Assembly (NCBI GenBank): GCA_003133245.1
Contig: PKWM01000034.1
Span: 107,815 to 171,814, forward strand
Source: Rhodoferax sp.
Lineage (GTDB): Bacteria; Pseudomonadota; Gammaproteobacteria; Burkholderiales; Burkholderiaceae_C
Direction of reading: 5' to 3'
Length of the DNA stretch: 64,000 bases
Below, piece after piece: positions 55,396 through 64,000 of this stretch (position 1 is its first letter; every line of letters starts with the position of its first letter). The translations under genes were made by a program, and so were the position numbers. The notes under the pieces are model-generated. The model was not told the DNA's origin. It ran no database searches and saw nothing but the letters and a program-made list of their open reading frames with translations.

Positions 55396-56289
55396 TTATT
55401 TTTTCACCTGATCGCGCCAGCGGTAGTGCTGTTGCCAGCCAAGCAGGCGCTTGAGCTTTTCATTGCTCAACAGCGTCTCGAACTCGCCCAACTGTTTCTT
55501 GAGCGGCACATTCGGGTAGAAACGCTGTAGCAGTTCGGCGGTGGGCAGGTCGGATGACACGTCGTCGGCGGCCACATTCATCACTTCCCAGCCCAGTCCG
55601 TCCTTTTCGATGCCGAGCCGGCATGCGGTCGCCAGGTCGCGCCCATCGATATAGCTCCACGCAATGCGTTTGCGCAGCCCCGGATCCTTGAAGTACGCCG
55701 GGAATTTCTCGTAGTCGACGGGATCGATGACGTTGCCGATCCGGAAGCAATAAATATCCGCCCCGGTGCGCGCATGGAACGCTTTCGCAGTCACCTCATT
55801 GATGACCTTCGACATCGCGTAGCTGTCCATCGGGTCGACAGGGTATTGCTCATCGAGCGGAAAATATTCTGGATCGCGATGCCGATGTGCGAAGACCACG
55901 CCGTAGGTGGTTTCGCTAGACGCGATGATCACCTTCTTGATGCCGAGCTTCGATGCTGCATCCAGCACGTTGTAAGTCGCCATCACGTTGATGCGGAAAA
56001 CCTCGTTGTCGGTTGTGAGGAAAATGCGCGGAATGGCGGCGAAATGGACGATGGCGTCGATCGGCTTCGGTTCGAGGTCTTCATCGAACTCTTTTGCCGT
56101 GGTGCTCGACGCCAGCGCGTTGAACACTTGCCCCGCGTCCGTCAAATCCGTAATCAGCGTGCGTGCAGTGGCCTTGGCCATCGGTACACGGTCGAGGTTG
56201 AGCACCTCGTAGCCATGCTGAACCAGATCTGCGACGACCCATTTGCCGGCCAGCCCGCTTCCGCCCGTGACAATCACTCGCTTGGTCAT
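55396..56289 (-). CDS. NAD-dependent epimerase/dehydratase (extended SDR)
   Basis: 297 residues from ATG 56287-56289. Cofactor loop TGGSGLAGKWV, catalytic Ser-Ser-Glu-Thr region ASSETTYG and YAMSK (Tyr/Lys). The C-terminal part has LLSNEKLKRLLGWQ as in uronate dehydrogenases and UDP-sugar epimerases. Substrate unknown. Convergent with uvrA2 and followed on the same strand by no further gene. Confidence 0.9.
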   Translation of the reverse strand: MTKRVIVTGGSGLAGKWVVADLVQHGYEVLNLDRVPMAKATARTLITDLTDAGQVFNALASSTTAKEFDEDLEPKPIDAIVHFAAIPRIFLTTDNEVFRINVMATYNVLDAASKLGIKKVIIASSETTYGVVFAHRHRDPEYFPLDEQYPVDPMDSYAMSKVINEVTAKAFHARTGADIYCFRIGNVIDPVDYEKFPAYFKDPGLRKRIAWSYIDGRDLATACRLGIEKDGLGWEVMNVAADDVSSDLPTAELLQRFYPNVPLKKQLGEFETLLSNEKLKRLLGWQQHYRWRDQVKK

Positions 56290-56319
56290 GCGTCTCACTC
56301 CTTAATTGGTGAATCGAGG

Positions 56320-56742
56320 CTAATTTGTTGGTTCTGTCGCGGTAAGCGCACCTGCTTCTTTGAGTTCATCAACCACCGACTTGTAGCAGGTGGCGTGCCG
56401 TCCTTTCAAAAGACCGGCGCTGATCAATATTTGCGGCCCGTGGCAAATGGCGGCAACAGGTTTGTTGCGAGCGAAAAAACTCCGGGCGATATCCAGCGCT
56501 TTAGGCTCTTTTCTCACCAGCGCGGGCGCCGCGCCGCCGGGCAGGACCAGGATCTCGTAGTCGTCAGGATTGATATCGTCAAGGGTTTTATCTACAACCA
56601 CCTCGTAGCCGTGATTGCCCTTGATGGTCCCGCGACTCAGGGAGGCCACTTCCACGTCAATGGCCGCCTCTTTGAGACGATAGTAAGGAACCAGCAGCTC
56701 AGTGTCCTCAAACTTGTTCGCGCTTATGATCAAAGCTTTCAT
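56320..56742 (-). CDS. DJ-1/PfpI-family protein, C-terminally truncated
   Basis: 140 residues. N-terminal Rossmann-like core with nucleophile Cys in AAICHGPQIL and the elbow Glu in ANKFEDTELL. It ends VVDELKEAGALTATEPTN soon after the Cys-bearing helix, where family members of 170-190 residues continue with a final strand and helix. About 30-45 residues seem lost to a rearrangement before 56320. PfpI proteins are glyoxalase III, deglycase or protease-like; activity of this form is doubtful. Confidence 0.82.
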   Translation of the reverse strand: MKALIISANKFEDTELLVPYYRLKEAAIDVEVASLSRGTIKGNHGYEVVVDKTLDDINPDDYEILVLPGGAAPALVRKEPKALDIARSFFARNKPVAAICHGPQILISAGLLKGRHATCYKSVVDELKEAGALTATEPTN

Positions 56743-56764
56743 ATTTCATCTCTCCTTTTTAAGG

Positions 56765-56783
56765 CCACCGACAAGGTCGGTGG
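56765..56783 (-). terminator. Intercistronic hairpin after the formaldehyde dehydrogenase gene
   Basis: CCACCGAC (56765-56772) pairs perfectly with GTCGGTGG (56776-56783) around a three-base loop. On the minus strand it lies 16 bases past the dehydrogenase stop and is followed by CCTTAAAAAGG, with no real T-run. It may attenuate or stabilise rather than fully terminate transcription into the PfpI gene. Confidence 0.45.
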
Positions 56784-56798
56784 TCGTTTACTCTGGTA

Positions 56799-57938
56799 TC
56801 ACTGCCCCGGTTTAAGAATGACCTTGGTCCAGCCATCCTTGCGCGCATCAAAGTTTTCGTAGCCTTCGGCCGCCCGGTCGAGTGACAGTTCGTGAGAGAT
56901 GATGAAGGACGGTTTCGCTTTCCCTTCTGCGATCAGCTTACACAACTTGCGGTTGTATGCTTTTACATTGGCCTGGCCAGTCCCTATGTGCTGGCCCTTG
57001 ATCCAAAACTGTCCAAAGTCGAACGCAATCTGACCATGCTTGGCCAATTTATCTTTGGCATGAGGGTCTTCCGGTACGAAAACCCCCACCACCCCGATAC
57101 CGCCAGTTGGGCGCACGGTTTTCACTAGATTGTTCATCGTCAGGTTCGGCACCTCATGCCCTTTGTGGTCACAGCATTGATAGCCCACGCATTCGCACCC
57201 CCGATCCGCTCCTTGGCCGGCGGTCAGCGCCATGACCTGTTCCACGCCAGACCCATCCGAGTCATCGACCGCAATAGCACCTATTTTTTCTGCCAATGCC
57301 AGTCGGTCCTTGTGCATGTCCACGACCATGACCTTGCTGGCCCCTTTGATGATCGAAGAGTACGCTGCCATAAGACCGACCGGCCCAGCGCCGTAAATGA
57401 CAACCGAATCGCCTGCTTGCACGCCTGCGAGCTCGGTGGCGTGATAACCCGTCGGAAAGATATCGGACAACATAACGTAATCATTTTCTTTTTCCTCCGC
57501 ATCGGGCGGGAGCACCAGACAGTTGAAGTCGGCATAGGGCACACGCAATAGCTCCGCCTGTCCACCACTGTATGGCCCCATGCCTGCGAAGCCATACGCT
57601 GCGCCCGCGTTGCCGGGGTTGGCAATGAGGCAGAACCCCGTGAGCCCACGCTCGCAATTTTCGCAAAAGCCACAAGCAATATTGAATGGCATGCAGACCC
57701 GATCTCCCAGTTTGACGCGGTCAACTGCGCTGCCGATCTCGACGACCGTTCCAAGATTCTCATGCCCGAATATTCTGCCGGGCTCCATATCAGTCCGGCC
57801 TTCATACATATGCAGATCGGATCCGCAAATGTTTGTGGTCGTGATTCTCACAAGCACATCGGTTGCTTTTTCAATCTTGGCATCAGGGACGTTTTTGACG
57901 ACTACGTCGCGAGGACCTTTATAAACGACTGCTTTCAT
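56799..57938 (-). CDS. fdhA: Zinc-dependent formaldehyde dehydrogenase, glutathione-independent type
   Basis: 379 residues from ATG 57936-57938 (MKAVVYKGPRDVVVKN). Zinc alcohol dehydrogenase fold: catalytic zinc Cys in NICGSDLHMYEGR and GHENLGTVVEIG, the structural zinc loop CGFCENCERGLTGFC, and the NAD site GAGPVGLMAAYSS. The 2-Cys insertion ECVGYQCCDHKGHEV is typical of the glutathione-independent formaldehyde dismutase/dehydrogenase group. Oxidises formaldehyde to formate with NAD. A copy of part of this gene, around CDHKGHEVPN, lies at 39114. Confidence 0.92.
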   Translation of the reverse strand: MKAVVYKGPRDVVVKNVPDAKIEKATDVLVRITTTNICGSDLHMYEGRTDMEPGRIFGHENLGTVVEIGSAVDRVKLGDRVCMPFNIACGFCENCERGLTGFCLIANPGNAGAAYGFAGMGPYSGGQAELLRVPYADFNCLVLPPDAEEKENDYVMLSDIFPTGYHATELAGVQAGDSVVIYGAGPVGLMAAYSSIIKGASKVMVVDMHKDRLALAEKIGAIAVDDSDGSGVEQVMALTAGQGADRGCECVGYQCCDHKGHEVPNLTMNNLVKTVRPTGGIGVVGVFVPEDPHAKDKLAKHGQIAFDFGQFWIKGQHIGTGQANVKAYNRKLCKLIAEGKAKPSFIISHELSLDRAAEGYENFDARKDGWTKVILKPGQ

Positions 57939-58004
57939 GATGATTCCTTTTAAACAGATATTTTCCGTTGGCACCTATACCCTAAAACTCTACGGAACTG
58001 GCGG

Positions 58005-60119
58005 TTATGCCAATGTTCGAACAAGTTTTTCTCGCTCCCACTGGCGCGTCTTTGCCGCAACAACAAACGCGTCTGTGTCGCCGGCATCCACGACGCCCGC
58101 GTCCCGTGCGACATTCGCTGCTTTCAACAGCGCCTGGCCGCCCTGATCGACGGCGATCGCCTTGAGATGACAGAAAGCATCGCGCACGAAATCGATGGCG
58201 GCGCTTTCCATCGACAGTGCTTTTGCGCCTTCGTCGCAAAGGATGACGGCGACTGCGTCGAAGAGCACAGATGGCGTGCCCGCCAGCTGTCCGTCAACCG
58301 CCAGCATCGTGCCATCGGCAAGCTTCGCGCCGCCGACTTTGGGAGCGACGACCTTCACGGTCGCACCCGCATCGGTCGCGGCCTTTTTAATGTTCTCGAT
58401 GACAGCGCCGTCCGAACCATCCGCGATCAGAATGCCAATCGCGCGCCCCGTGAGCGTGTCCTTCATCTTGCCGATGATCTGCAATGCCGGTGAAGCCTCC
58501 ATCGCCTGCACGGGCATCGCGGCCTCGGGCGCATTGGGCATCTTGTCGAACCCAAGCCCCGAGGCGACCCGGTTGGCGAGGTCTTCTTCGATATGTCGCA
58601 GGTGGCCGACCATCGCCTCACGCACGTGCACATGGCCGACCTTGGAAAGTTCAAACACTAACGCTGAGGCGATGTGCGCCTGCTCATACGCGGTTTGGCT
58701 GAGATAGAACTGCCGCGCCTGGCTGTAGTGGTCGGCGAAGCTCTCGGCACGAATGCGGCCTTTCTCGCCGGATTCAGTGACCGCGGTGCTACGAAAGCCC
58801 TTGGTCGGCGTTTCACGGGGCGAGTTGTCAGACAATGAGTTGGGCTCATACGCAACCCGGCCCGCCGGTTGCGCCATCTGCATGTGCCCGTCGCGTTGCT
58901 GGTTGGCGAACGGGCACTTGGGCGCGTTAACCGGGATCTGGTGAAAATTGTGCGAACCCAGGCGCGAAAGCTGCGTGTCGAGATAGGAGAATAAACGGCC
59001 TTGCAACAGCGGGTCATTCGAGAAATCGATGCCGGGCACGACATGAGAAGGACAGTAAGCCACCTGTTCGGTTTCAGCGAAGAAATTGTTCGGCCAGCGA
59101 TCCAGCACCATGCGGCCGATCACTCTCAGTGGCACCAGTTCTTCGGGAATCAGCTTGGTTGCATCCAGATGATCAAACGGGAATCGGTCTGCCTCTTCCT
59201 GCGTGAAAAGTTGCACCGCGAATTCCCACTCGGGGAAATTTCCGGCTTCGATGGCCTCGAACATATCGCGGCGGTGGAAGTCTTGATCAGCGCCCGAGAT
59301 CTTGACGGCCTCGTCCCAAATGGTGGACTGCAAGCCGAGCTTGGAACGCCAGTGGAATTTGACGAAGGTCGATTCGCCTGCGTCGTTAATCAGCCGGAAG
59401 CTATGTACACCAAACCCTTCGATCATGCGCAGCGAACGCGGTAGTGTGCGGTCCGACATGATCCACATCACCGTATGCATGGATTCAGGCGTGAGCGAAA
59501 TGAAATCCCAGAACGTGTCGTGCGCGGTCGCCGACTGCGGAAAGCCGCGGTCGGGTTCCATCTTGATGGCATGGATGAGGTCGGGGAATTTGATGGCGTC
59601 CTGGATGAAGAAAACCGGGATGTTGTTGCCGACCAGGTCCCAGTTGCCGTCCTTGGTATAAAACTTGACCGCAAACCCGCGTACATCACGCGGGGTGTCG
59701 ACAGAACCCGCACCGCCTGCGACGGTCGATATGCGAGTAAACAGAGGCGTCTTCTGGCCTACTTCGGTGAGTATTCTGGCGGTGGTGTACCGCTTCAACG
59801 AGGCGGTCAGCTCAAAGAAGCCATGCACGCCCGTCGCCCGCGCGTGAACGATACGCTCGGGAATGCGCTCGTGATCGAAATGGGTGATTTTTTCGCGGAG
59901 GATGAAATCCTCCAGCAGCGCAGGGCCGCGCGGATTCGACTTGAGCGAGTTTTGATTGTCGGAGATCGCGAGGCCCTGGTTGGTAGTGAGCGCGGGGTGC
60001 TCTCCACCAGCCTTCTGGTGCATTTCGCCGCCGACCGACGGCTGTGAGTCTGCGCTCGCGCTCGTGTCCTTCTTCTGTTTGTGATTTTCAGCATGACGCG
60101 TTGTTTTTTCTTTGTGCAT
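58005..60119 (-). CDS. katE: Large-subunit monofunctional catalase (HPII-type)
   Basis: 704 residues from ATG 60117-60119, with AAGGAG upstream. Disordered N-terminus (residues 1-60), then the haem catalase core: catalytic His in [14 protein letters not shown], Asn in [14 protein letters not shown], proximal Tyr in [16 protein letters not shown]-terminal flavodoxin/DJ-1-like domain follows (about 550-704, [23 protein letters not shown]). It destroys hydrogen peroxide at high levels and in stationary phase. Its very end recurs as a fragment at 38927. The upstream gene is a DUF883 protein on the same strand. Confidence 0.95.
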   Translation of the reverse strand: MHKEKTTRHAENHKQKKDTSASADSQPSVGGEMHQKAGGEHPALTTNQGLAISDNQNSLKSNPRGPALLEDFILREKITHFDHERIPERIVHARATGVHGFFELTASLKRYTTARILTEVGQKTPLFTRISTVAGGAGSVDTPRDVRGFAVKFYTKDGNWDLVGNNIPVFFIQDAIKFPDLIHAIKMEPDRGFPQSATAHDTFWDFISLTPESMHTVMWIMSDRTLPRSLRMIEGFGVHSFRLINDAGESTFVKFHWRSKLGLQSTIWDEAVKISGADQDFHRRDMFEAIEAGNFPEWEFAVQLFTQEEADRFPFDHLDATKLIPEELVPLRVIGRMVLDRWPNNFFAETEQVAYCPSHVVPGIDFSNDPLLQGRLFSYLDTQLSRLGSHNFHQIPVNAPKCPFANQQRDGHMQMAQPAGRVAYEPNSLSDNSPRETPTKGFRSTAVTESGEKGRIRAESFADHYSQARQFYLSQTAYEQAHIASALVFELSKVGHVHVREAMVGHLRHIEEDLANRVASGLGFDKMPNAPEAAMPVQAMEASPALQIIGKMKDTLTGRAIGILIADGSDGAVIENIKKAATDAGATVKVVAPKVGGAKLADGTMLAVDGQLAGTPSVLFDAVAVILCDEGAKALSMESAAIDFVRDAFCHLKAIAVDQGGQALLKAANVARDAGVVDAGDTDAFVVAAKTRQWEREKLVRTLA

Positions 60120-60246
60120 GATCAATCTCCTTGGTGAATAACGACGTTCCGTCGGTCCTTGACGTGTCGCCATACGTCGGTGCTATCGGCATTGCGACGC
60201 CCGGCCAGATGCATGGGTTCAGGCAACTTGCGCCGGAAGAACTCCA

Positions 60247-60618
60247 TCAGCGACGGATGAGGTGGCTAAGCAGGAAACCCGCGACCACGGCAATCCCGAC
60301 GGCCTTCAGTGGGTTCGTCGAAACGTAATCGCGGGTCTGTGCAACCAGTTGCTTCTGTGAGGCATTTATGCTTTCACCTTGTTCGGTTAGCCAGTCGACC
60401 GTCGGAGCGGCAGCGCCAGCCGCCTTGTCCACCGCCTGGTGCGCCATGGCCGCGACCTGGTCGATCGCAGGCTTGGCCCTGCTCGCCGCCTCGTCTGCGG
60501 CCCCGGCAATTGAATTGACAACTGCGTGTGCGCTCGAAGATACTTTGTTTAAGACGTCTTCGCTGTCATGCAGCATTCCAGAAGTCGAGGGAGTGTTGTC
60601 GCGCGTTATGGTTTTCAT
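60247..60618 (-). CDS. DUF883-family protein (ElaB/YqjD-like)
   Basis: 123 residues. A disordered Ser-rich N-terminus leads into an Ala-rich helix (AIDQVAAMAHQAVDKAAGAAAP) and ends in TNPLKAVGIAVVAGFLLSHLIRR, the membrane tail of the family. Tail-anchored inner-membrane protein, often induced in stationary phase. It is the intact parent of the 5' part of the chimeric scrap at 48537-48713. First gene of the katE-direction cluster. Confidence 0.87.
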   Translation of the reverse strand: MKTITRDNTPSTSGMLHDSEDVLNKVSSSAHAVVNSIAGAADEAASRAKPAIDQVAAMAHQAVDKAAGAAAPTVDWLTEQGESINASQKQLVAQTRDYVSTNPLKAVGIAVVAGFLLSHLIRR

Positions 60619-60838
60619 GTGGCTTTCCTAGAAAAAAACGTGCTTTTGCGCACCGTATCGAGAAAGAACTGCGAACTTTTCTGACCAGCGCATGACCCTA
60701 CACGACACACTGTGAGTCAACCACTGACGTCTTTTGATAGTAGGAAAATGCCAGCAACTTCTCTGTGCGTTGGCGCACAGACGGTCTGCACCGAAATGAA
60801 GATGATGACACCGTTTCAATTCGTTTCCATACAACTCA

Positions 60839-61021
60839 GTGAACCCCATTGACCCAACTCTCGCCAAAAAGCTGGCGCTTGTGCTGCTAATCAAACTCGT
60901 CGTGCTGGTGGCGCTGTGGTGGGGATTTTTTCGGGAGCAACGCGTGACGGTTGATGCCGAAAGCACCGCCGCGCAGCTCCTGCAACCTGTTGCGCTGCCA
61001 ACCAAAGGAGTAACACCTTGA
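60839..61021 (+). CDS. cydP: Cytochrome bd oxidase small subunit CydP
   Basis: 60 residues starting at GTG 60839: one membrane span (LALVLLIKLVVLVALWWGFF) with a short cytoplasmic-side tail. Overlaps cydA by four bases and stands at the head of a cyd operon, the place where the putative small subunit CydP is found in proteobacteria. Likely assists assembly or stability of the oxidase. Confidence 0.82.
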   Translation: MNPIDPTLAKKLALVLLIKLVVLVALWWGFFREQRVTVDAESTAAQLLQPVALPTKGVTP

Positions 61022-62592
61022 TTTCCGAACAACTGGTGGATATGTCGCGACTACAGTTTGCCGTCACCGCCCTCTACCACTTCCTCTTTGTGCCCCTGAC
61101 CATTGGCATGGTCTGGTTGCTGGTCATCATGGAAAGTGTCTATGTCATGACCGGCCAGGTCGTCTGGAAGGACATGACACGCTTTTGGGGCAAGCTGTTT
61201 GGTATCAACTTTGCACTCGGCGTCACGACCGGTATCACGCTGGAGTTTCAGTTTGGTACCAACTGGGCCTATTACTCGCATTACGTGGGCGACATCTTCG
61301 GTGCACCGCTGGCGATTGAGGGCATGATGGCCTTCTTCCTCGAATCAACCATGCTGGGGCTGTTCTTCTTTGCTTGGGAGCGGCTGTCCAAAACGCAGCA
61401 TCTGATGGTGACGGTGCTGATGGCCATAGGCGCCAATCTCAGTGCGCTGTGGATTTTGATAGCGAACGGCTGGATGCAAAACCCCGTTGGAGCGGAGTTC
61501 AACTACCAGACCATGCGCATGGAAATGGTCAATTTCTGGACGGTGGTGTTCAACCCCGACGCGCAGGCCAAGTTTGTGCATACCGTCTCGGCGGGCTACC
61601 TGACCGGTGCCATGTTCGTGTTGTCGATCTCCAGTTGGTATCTGCTCAAAAAACAAGACGTCGAGTTCGCCAAACGCAGTTTCCGGGTTGCAGCCGCTTT
61701 CGGTCTGGCCTCGGCTCTGAGTGTGATCGTGCTGGGTGACGAATCCGGCTACACCGTGGGCGAGTCGCAGCAGACCAAGTTGGCGGCCATGGAGGCGATG
61801 TGGGAGACCAAGCCCGCGCCGGCCGGGCTCACCATGATGGCTGGCATCAACGAAGCCGCGCAAAAAAACGACTGGGAGGTCGAAATTCCCTGGGTCATGG
61901 GCCTGATCGGCACGCGCTCTATCAGCAAGCAGATTCCTGGCATCCGCGAGATCAAGGCCAAAAACCGCGAACGCATATTGCGTGGCATCGTCGCGGTGAA
62001 CGCGCTTGAGACCTTGCGCGCCGCGCGTTCTGATGTGCTGGCTCAGCAAGTGTTCGAGCAACACAAGGCAGACCTCGGCTTTGGTCTTCTGCTCAAGAAA
62101 TACGTCACCGACGTGAACCAGGCCACGCCCGAAATCATAGAGCGCGCGGTCAACGACACGGTGCCGCGCGTGACACCGATGTTCTGGAGTTTTCGCATCA
62201 TGGTGGGCTTGGCCTTTGCCATGCTGGCGCTCTTTGTGCTGGCCTTCTGGAGCACGATCAAATCTGCCAACATGCACAAACCATGGCTGCTCAAGTCGGC
62301 GCTATGGATGTTGCCAGCACCCTGGATTGCTTGCGAGCTGGGCTGGTTTGTGGCGGAGTACGGTCGCCAGCCCTGGACCATTTACGGTGTCTTGCCGACG
62401 CACCTGAGCGTGTCCACGCTGAGTGTGAACAACCTGTACGGCTCACTGGCCGGGTTCATCGGTTTTTACACCGCGCTATTGGTGGTGGAAATGTTTTTGA
62501 TGCTCAAGTTTGCGCGTATGGGTCCGGGCAGTTTGGGCACCGGTCGCTACAAAAACGAATCTGTCCATCACGCAACAGCGACGCCCGCTTGA
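61018..62592 (+). CDS. cydA: Cytochrome bd ubiquinol oxidase subunit I
   Basis: 524 residues. Start TTG at 61018, with AAAGGAG eight bases upstream; MISEQLVDMSRLQFAVTALYHFLFVPLTIGM aligns with the E. coli N-terminus, so the ATG at 61042 is less likely. Haem ligands His19-equivalent (ALYHFLF), GITLEFQFGTNWAYYSHYVGDIFG (quinol site Glu), and the Q-loop of usual length. Receives electrons from ubiquinol and reduces oxygen with high affinity. Confidence 0.95.
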   Translation: MISEQLVDMSRLQFAVTALYHFLFVPLTIGMVWLLVIMESVYVMTGQVVWKDMTRFWGKLFGINFALGVTTGITLEFQFGTNWAYYSHYVGDIFGAPLAIEGMMAFFLESTMLGLFFFAWERLSKTQHLMVTVLMAIGANLSALWILIANGWMQNPVGAEFNYQTMRMEMVNFWTVVFNPDAQAKFVHTVSAGYLTGAMFVLSISSWYLLKKQDVEFAKRSFRVAAAFGLASALSVIVLGDESGYTVGESQQTKLAAMEAMWETKPAPAGLTMMAGINEAAQKNDWEVEIPWVMGLIGTRSISKQIPGIREIKAKNRERILRGIVAVNALETLRAARSDVLAQQVFEQHKADLGFGLLLKKYVTDVNQATPEIIERAVNDTVPRVTPMFWSFRIMVGLAFAMLALFVLAFWSTIKSANMHKPWLLKSALWMLPAPWIACELGWFVAEYGRQPWTIYGVLPTHLSVSTLSVNNLYGSLAGFIGFYTALLVVEMFLMLKFARMGPGSLGTGRYKNESVHHATATPA

Positions 62593-62602
62593 GGAAAACA
62601 CC

Positions 62603-63739
62603 ATGCTTGACTACTCAACCCTCAAGATCATCTGGTGGCTGCTGGTAGGCGTGCTACTGGTAGGCTTCGCCATCATGGACGGCCATGACATGGGTGTCGG
62701 CACCTTGCTCCCCTTTGTGGGCCGCAGCGACCTGGAACGCCGCGTGGTGATCAACACGGTAGGTCCGCACTGGGAGGGCAACCAGGTCTGGTTCATCACC
62801 GGTGGCGGCGCTTTGTTTGCGGCGTGGCCGCTGGTGTATGCAGCGGCGTTCAGCGGCTTTTACTGGGCCATGCTGGCGGTGCTGTGGGCATTGTTCTTGC
62901 GACCGGTAGGCTTTGACTACCGCAGCAAGATTCACAACGCCGCCTGGCGCAGCGCCTGGGACTGGGGTCTGTTCGTCGGTGCTAGCGTGCCGCCACTGAT
63001 CTTTGGCGTGGCGTTTGGCAACCTGCTGCAAGGTGTGCCGTTCCAGTTTGACAACTACCTGGCCTCCACCTACACCGGCAGTTTCTGGCAGTTGCTCAAC
63101 CCGTTTGCCCTGCTGGCCGGGGTGCTCAGCAGCGCGATGATCACGATGCACGGTGGCATTTATCTAGCACACCGCACCGAAGGGGTGATCCAGGCGCGTG
63201 CCGTCAAAGGTGCAGTGGGTGCAGCCATCGTCATGCTGGTGGCTTTTATCGCCGCCGGCGTGTGGCTTCAATACATCGATGGCTACCGCATCACGTCCGT
63301 CATCCATCCGTCGGCACTGGCGGACCCGTTGGGCAAGACGGTTGTGCGCGAAGCTGGCGCCTGGATGCTCAACTATGACCGCCAGCCCTTGTTGTGGGCA
63401 CTGCCAGCGCTAGGCGTGATGGGAGCATTGTTGGCGACCCTGCTGCTGCGCCTGCGCCGCACACTCACTGCATTTGTCTGCTCGGCGCTGGCTTTGGCGG
63501 GTGTGATAGCTACCGCAGGCGCCGCCATGTTTCCCTTCATCATGCCGTCAAGCACCATGCCAGCGGCCAGCCTGACGGTATGGGATAGCGTGTCCAGCCG
63601 TCTGACGCTAGGCATCATGCTGGGAGTCACCGTGATTTTCATGCCGCTGATCGTGCTCTACACCTCTTGGGCTTACCGCGTCATGCGCGGCAAAGTGACG
63701 GCGGCGTATGTAAAAGAAAACGAGCATGGCGCTTATTAA
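62603..63739 (+). CDS. cydB: Cytochrome bd ubiquinol oxidase subunit II
   Basis: 378 residues from ATG 62603 (MLDYSTLKIIWWLLVGVLL). The frame back to 62510 overlaps cydA and is rejected. Shows GFAIMDGHDMGVGTLLPFVGR and GPHWEGNQVWFITGGGALFAAWP, the CydB landmarks, with about eight or nine membrane helices. Forms the heterodimer with CydA. Confidence 0.95.
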   Translation: MLDYSTLKIIWWLLVGVLLVGFAIMDGHDMGVGTLLPFVGRSDLERRVVINTVGPHWEGNQVWFITGGGALFAAWPLVYAAAFSGFYWAMLAVLWALFLRPVGFDYRSKIHNAAWRSAWDWGLFVGASVPPLIFGVAFGNLLQGVPFQFDNYLASTYTGSFWQLLNPFALLAGVLSSAMITMHGGIYLAHRTEGVIQARAVKGAVGAAIVMLVAFIAAGVWLQYIDGYRITSVIHPSALADPLGKTVVREAGAWMLNYDRQPLLWALPALGVMGALLATLLLRLRRTLTAFVCSALALAGVIATAGAAMFPFIMPSSTMPAASLTVWDSVSSRLTLGIMLGVTVIFMPLIVLYTSWAYRVMRGKVTAAYVKENEHGAY

Positions 63740-63797
63740 TGCCACGCCGTTCAAATGCACAAACAATGCGCTCTGCGCGCAACAGAAAGGACATCAC

Positions 63798-63902
63798 ATG
63801 TGGTACTTTGCCTGGATCCTGGGGGTTAGCTTTGCGGTGCTGCTGGCCATTCTGAACGCTATGTGGGGCGAGAACGAAGAGGCGCGTTCGCGCTCGTCGT
63901 GA
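63798..63902 (+). CDS. cydX: Cytochrome bd oxidase accessory subunit CydX
   Basis: 34 residues, MWYFAWILGVSFAVLLAILN then AMWGENEEARSRSS. Matches the CydX/YbgT pattern of a single span with a W-x2-AW start and acidic tail. AGAAAGGA lies about ten bases upstream. Directly after cydB, the classic position. Needed for oxidase activity and haem stability in E. coli. Confidence 0.9.
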   Translation: MWYFAWILGVSFAVLLAILNAMWGENEEARSRSS

Positions 63903-64000
63903 TGCGGGTGTGCGTCCTAGCGGAAAGCTCGCGCGCGGTCATGTCTTAAACATTTATTGCGACACGCATCTAGCAGCACTACAGGGACTTCCCGACAAGT

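Noticed and set aside
63903..64000. Possible start of cydD/cydC after cydX
   Set aside because: Only 98 bases remain and no start with a convincing frame is visible.

Overview
The window looks like a chromosomal segment of a betaproteobacterium of the order Burkholderiales, most like Comamonadaceae (Rhodoferax/Polaromonas-type). The basis is protein style and gene order: zapA followed by 6S RNA, uvrC-pgsA, earP-efp, hup-tRNA-Val-ppiD, a yqjD/E/K trio and a cydP-cydA-cydB-cydX operon. This placement is an inference; no database was searched.

Region 1 (about 1-34 kb) is mostly ordinary housekeeping sequence. In order it holds a PLP aminotransferase cut by the window edge, endonuclease III, and a vitamin B12 uptake operon (btuB-btuF-btuC-btuD) behind a clear cobalamin riboswitch. 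Next come zapA with its coiled-coil partner, 6S RNA, a TSUP permease and a formyltransferase. A tyrosine-recombinase/LysR scrap lies at the 3' end of tRNA-His. Then follow ppiD, tRNA-Val, HU, a tartrate dehydrogenase-like enzyme, pgsA, uvrC, EF-P with its rhamnosyltransferase, the yqjD/E/K-like trio, a LOG-family protein and rlmB. A 430-bp imperfect palindrome sits between rlmB and a protein-acetyltransferase-like CoA ligase. After it come dinB, a CheB-CheR-PAS protein, a PAS histidine kinase and a receiver protein. The kinase and receiver look like one hybrid kinase split at a run of ten C. fumC, a dihydrolipoamide-dehydrogenase-like flavoprotein and a peroxiredoxin-glutaredoxin hybrid close the region.

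Region 2 (about 34.5-60.6 kb) is accessory in character. It is packed with stress and redox genes: FMN reductase, CheB esterase, lipid-metabolism trio, di-heme peroxidase, haloperoxidase-like hydrolase, acetate kinase with a MaoC-phosphotransacetylase fusion, cupin, two cis-prenyltransferases, OsmC, SodB, ferritin-like protein, YihY/BrkB, holin-like proteins, UvrA2, epimerase, DJ-1/PfpI, formaldehyde dehydrogenase, large catalase and a DUF883 protein. Its most striking property is a set of short gene scraps whose full-length parents lie elsewhere in the same region: catalase C-terminus, formaldehyde dehydrogenase core, haloperoxidase N-terminus, cupin N-terminus, and a DUF883 start joined to a peroxidase end. 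Some scraps are joined in frame to each other or to an intact gene. Two near-identical cis-prenyltransferase genes lie 5.8 kb apart in direct orientation, and one has lost the glutamate expected to bind magnesium.

Region 3 (60.8-63.9 kb) is a compact cytochrome bd oxidase operon, cydP-cydA-cydB-cydX. I saw no CRISPR array, rRNA, complete insertion sequence or intact prophage.
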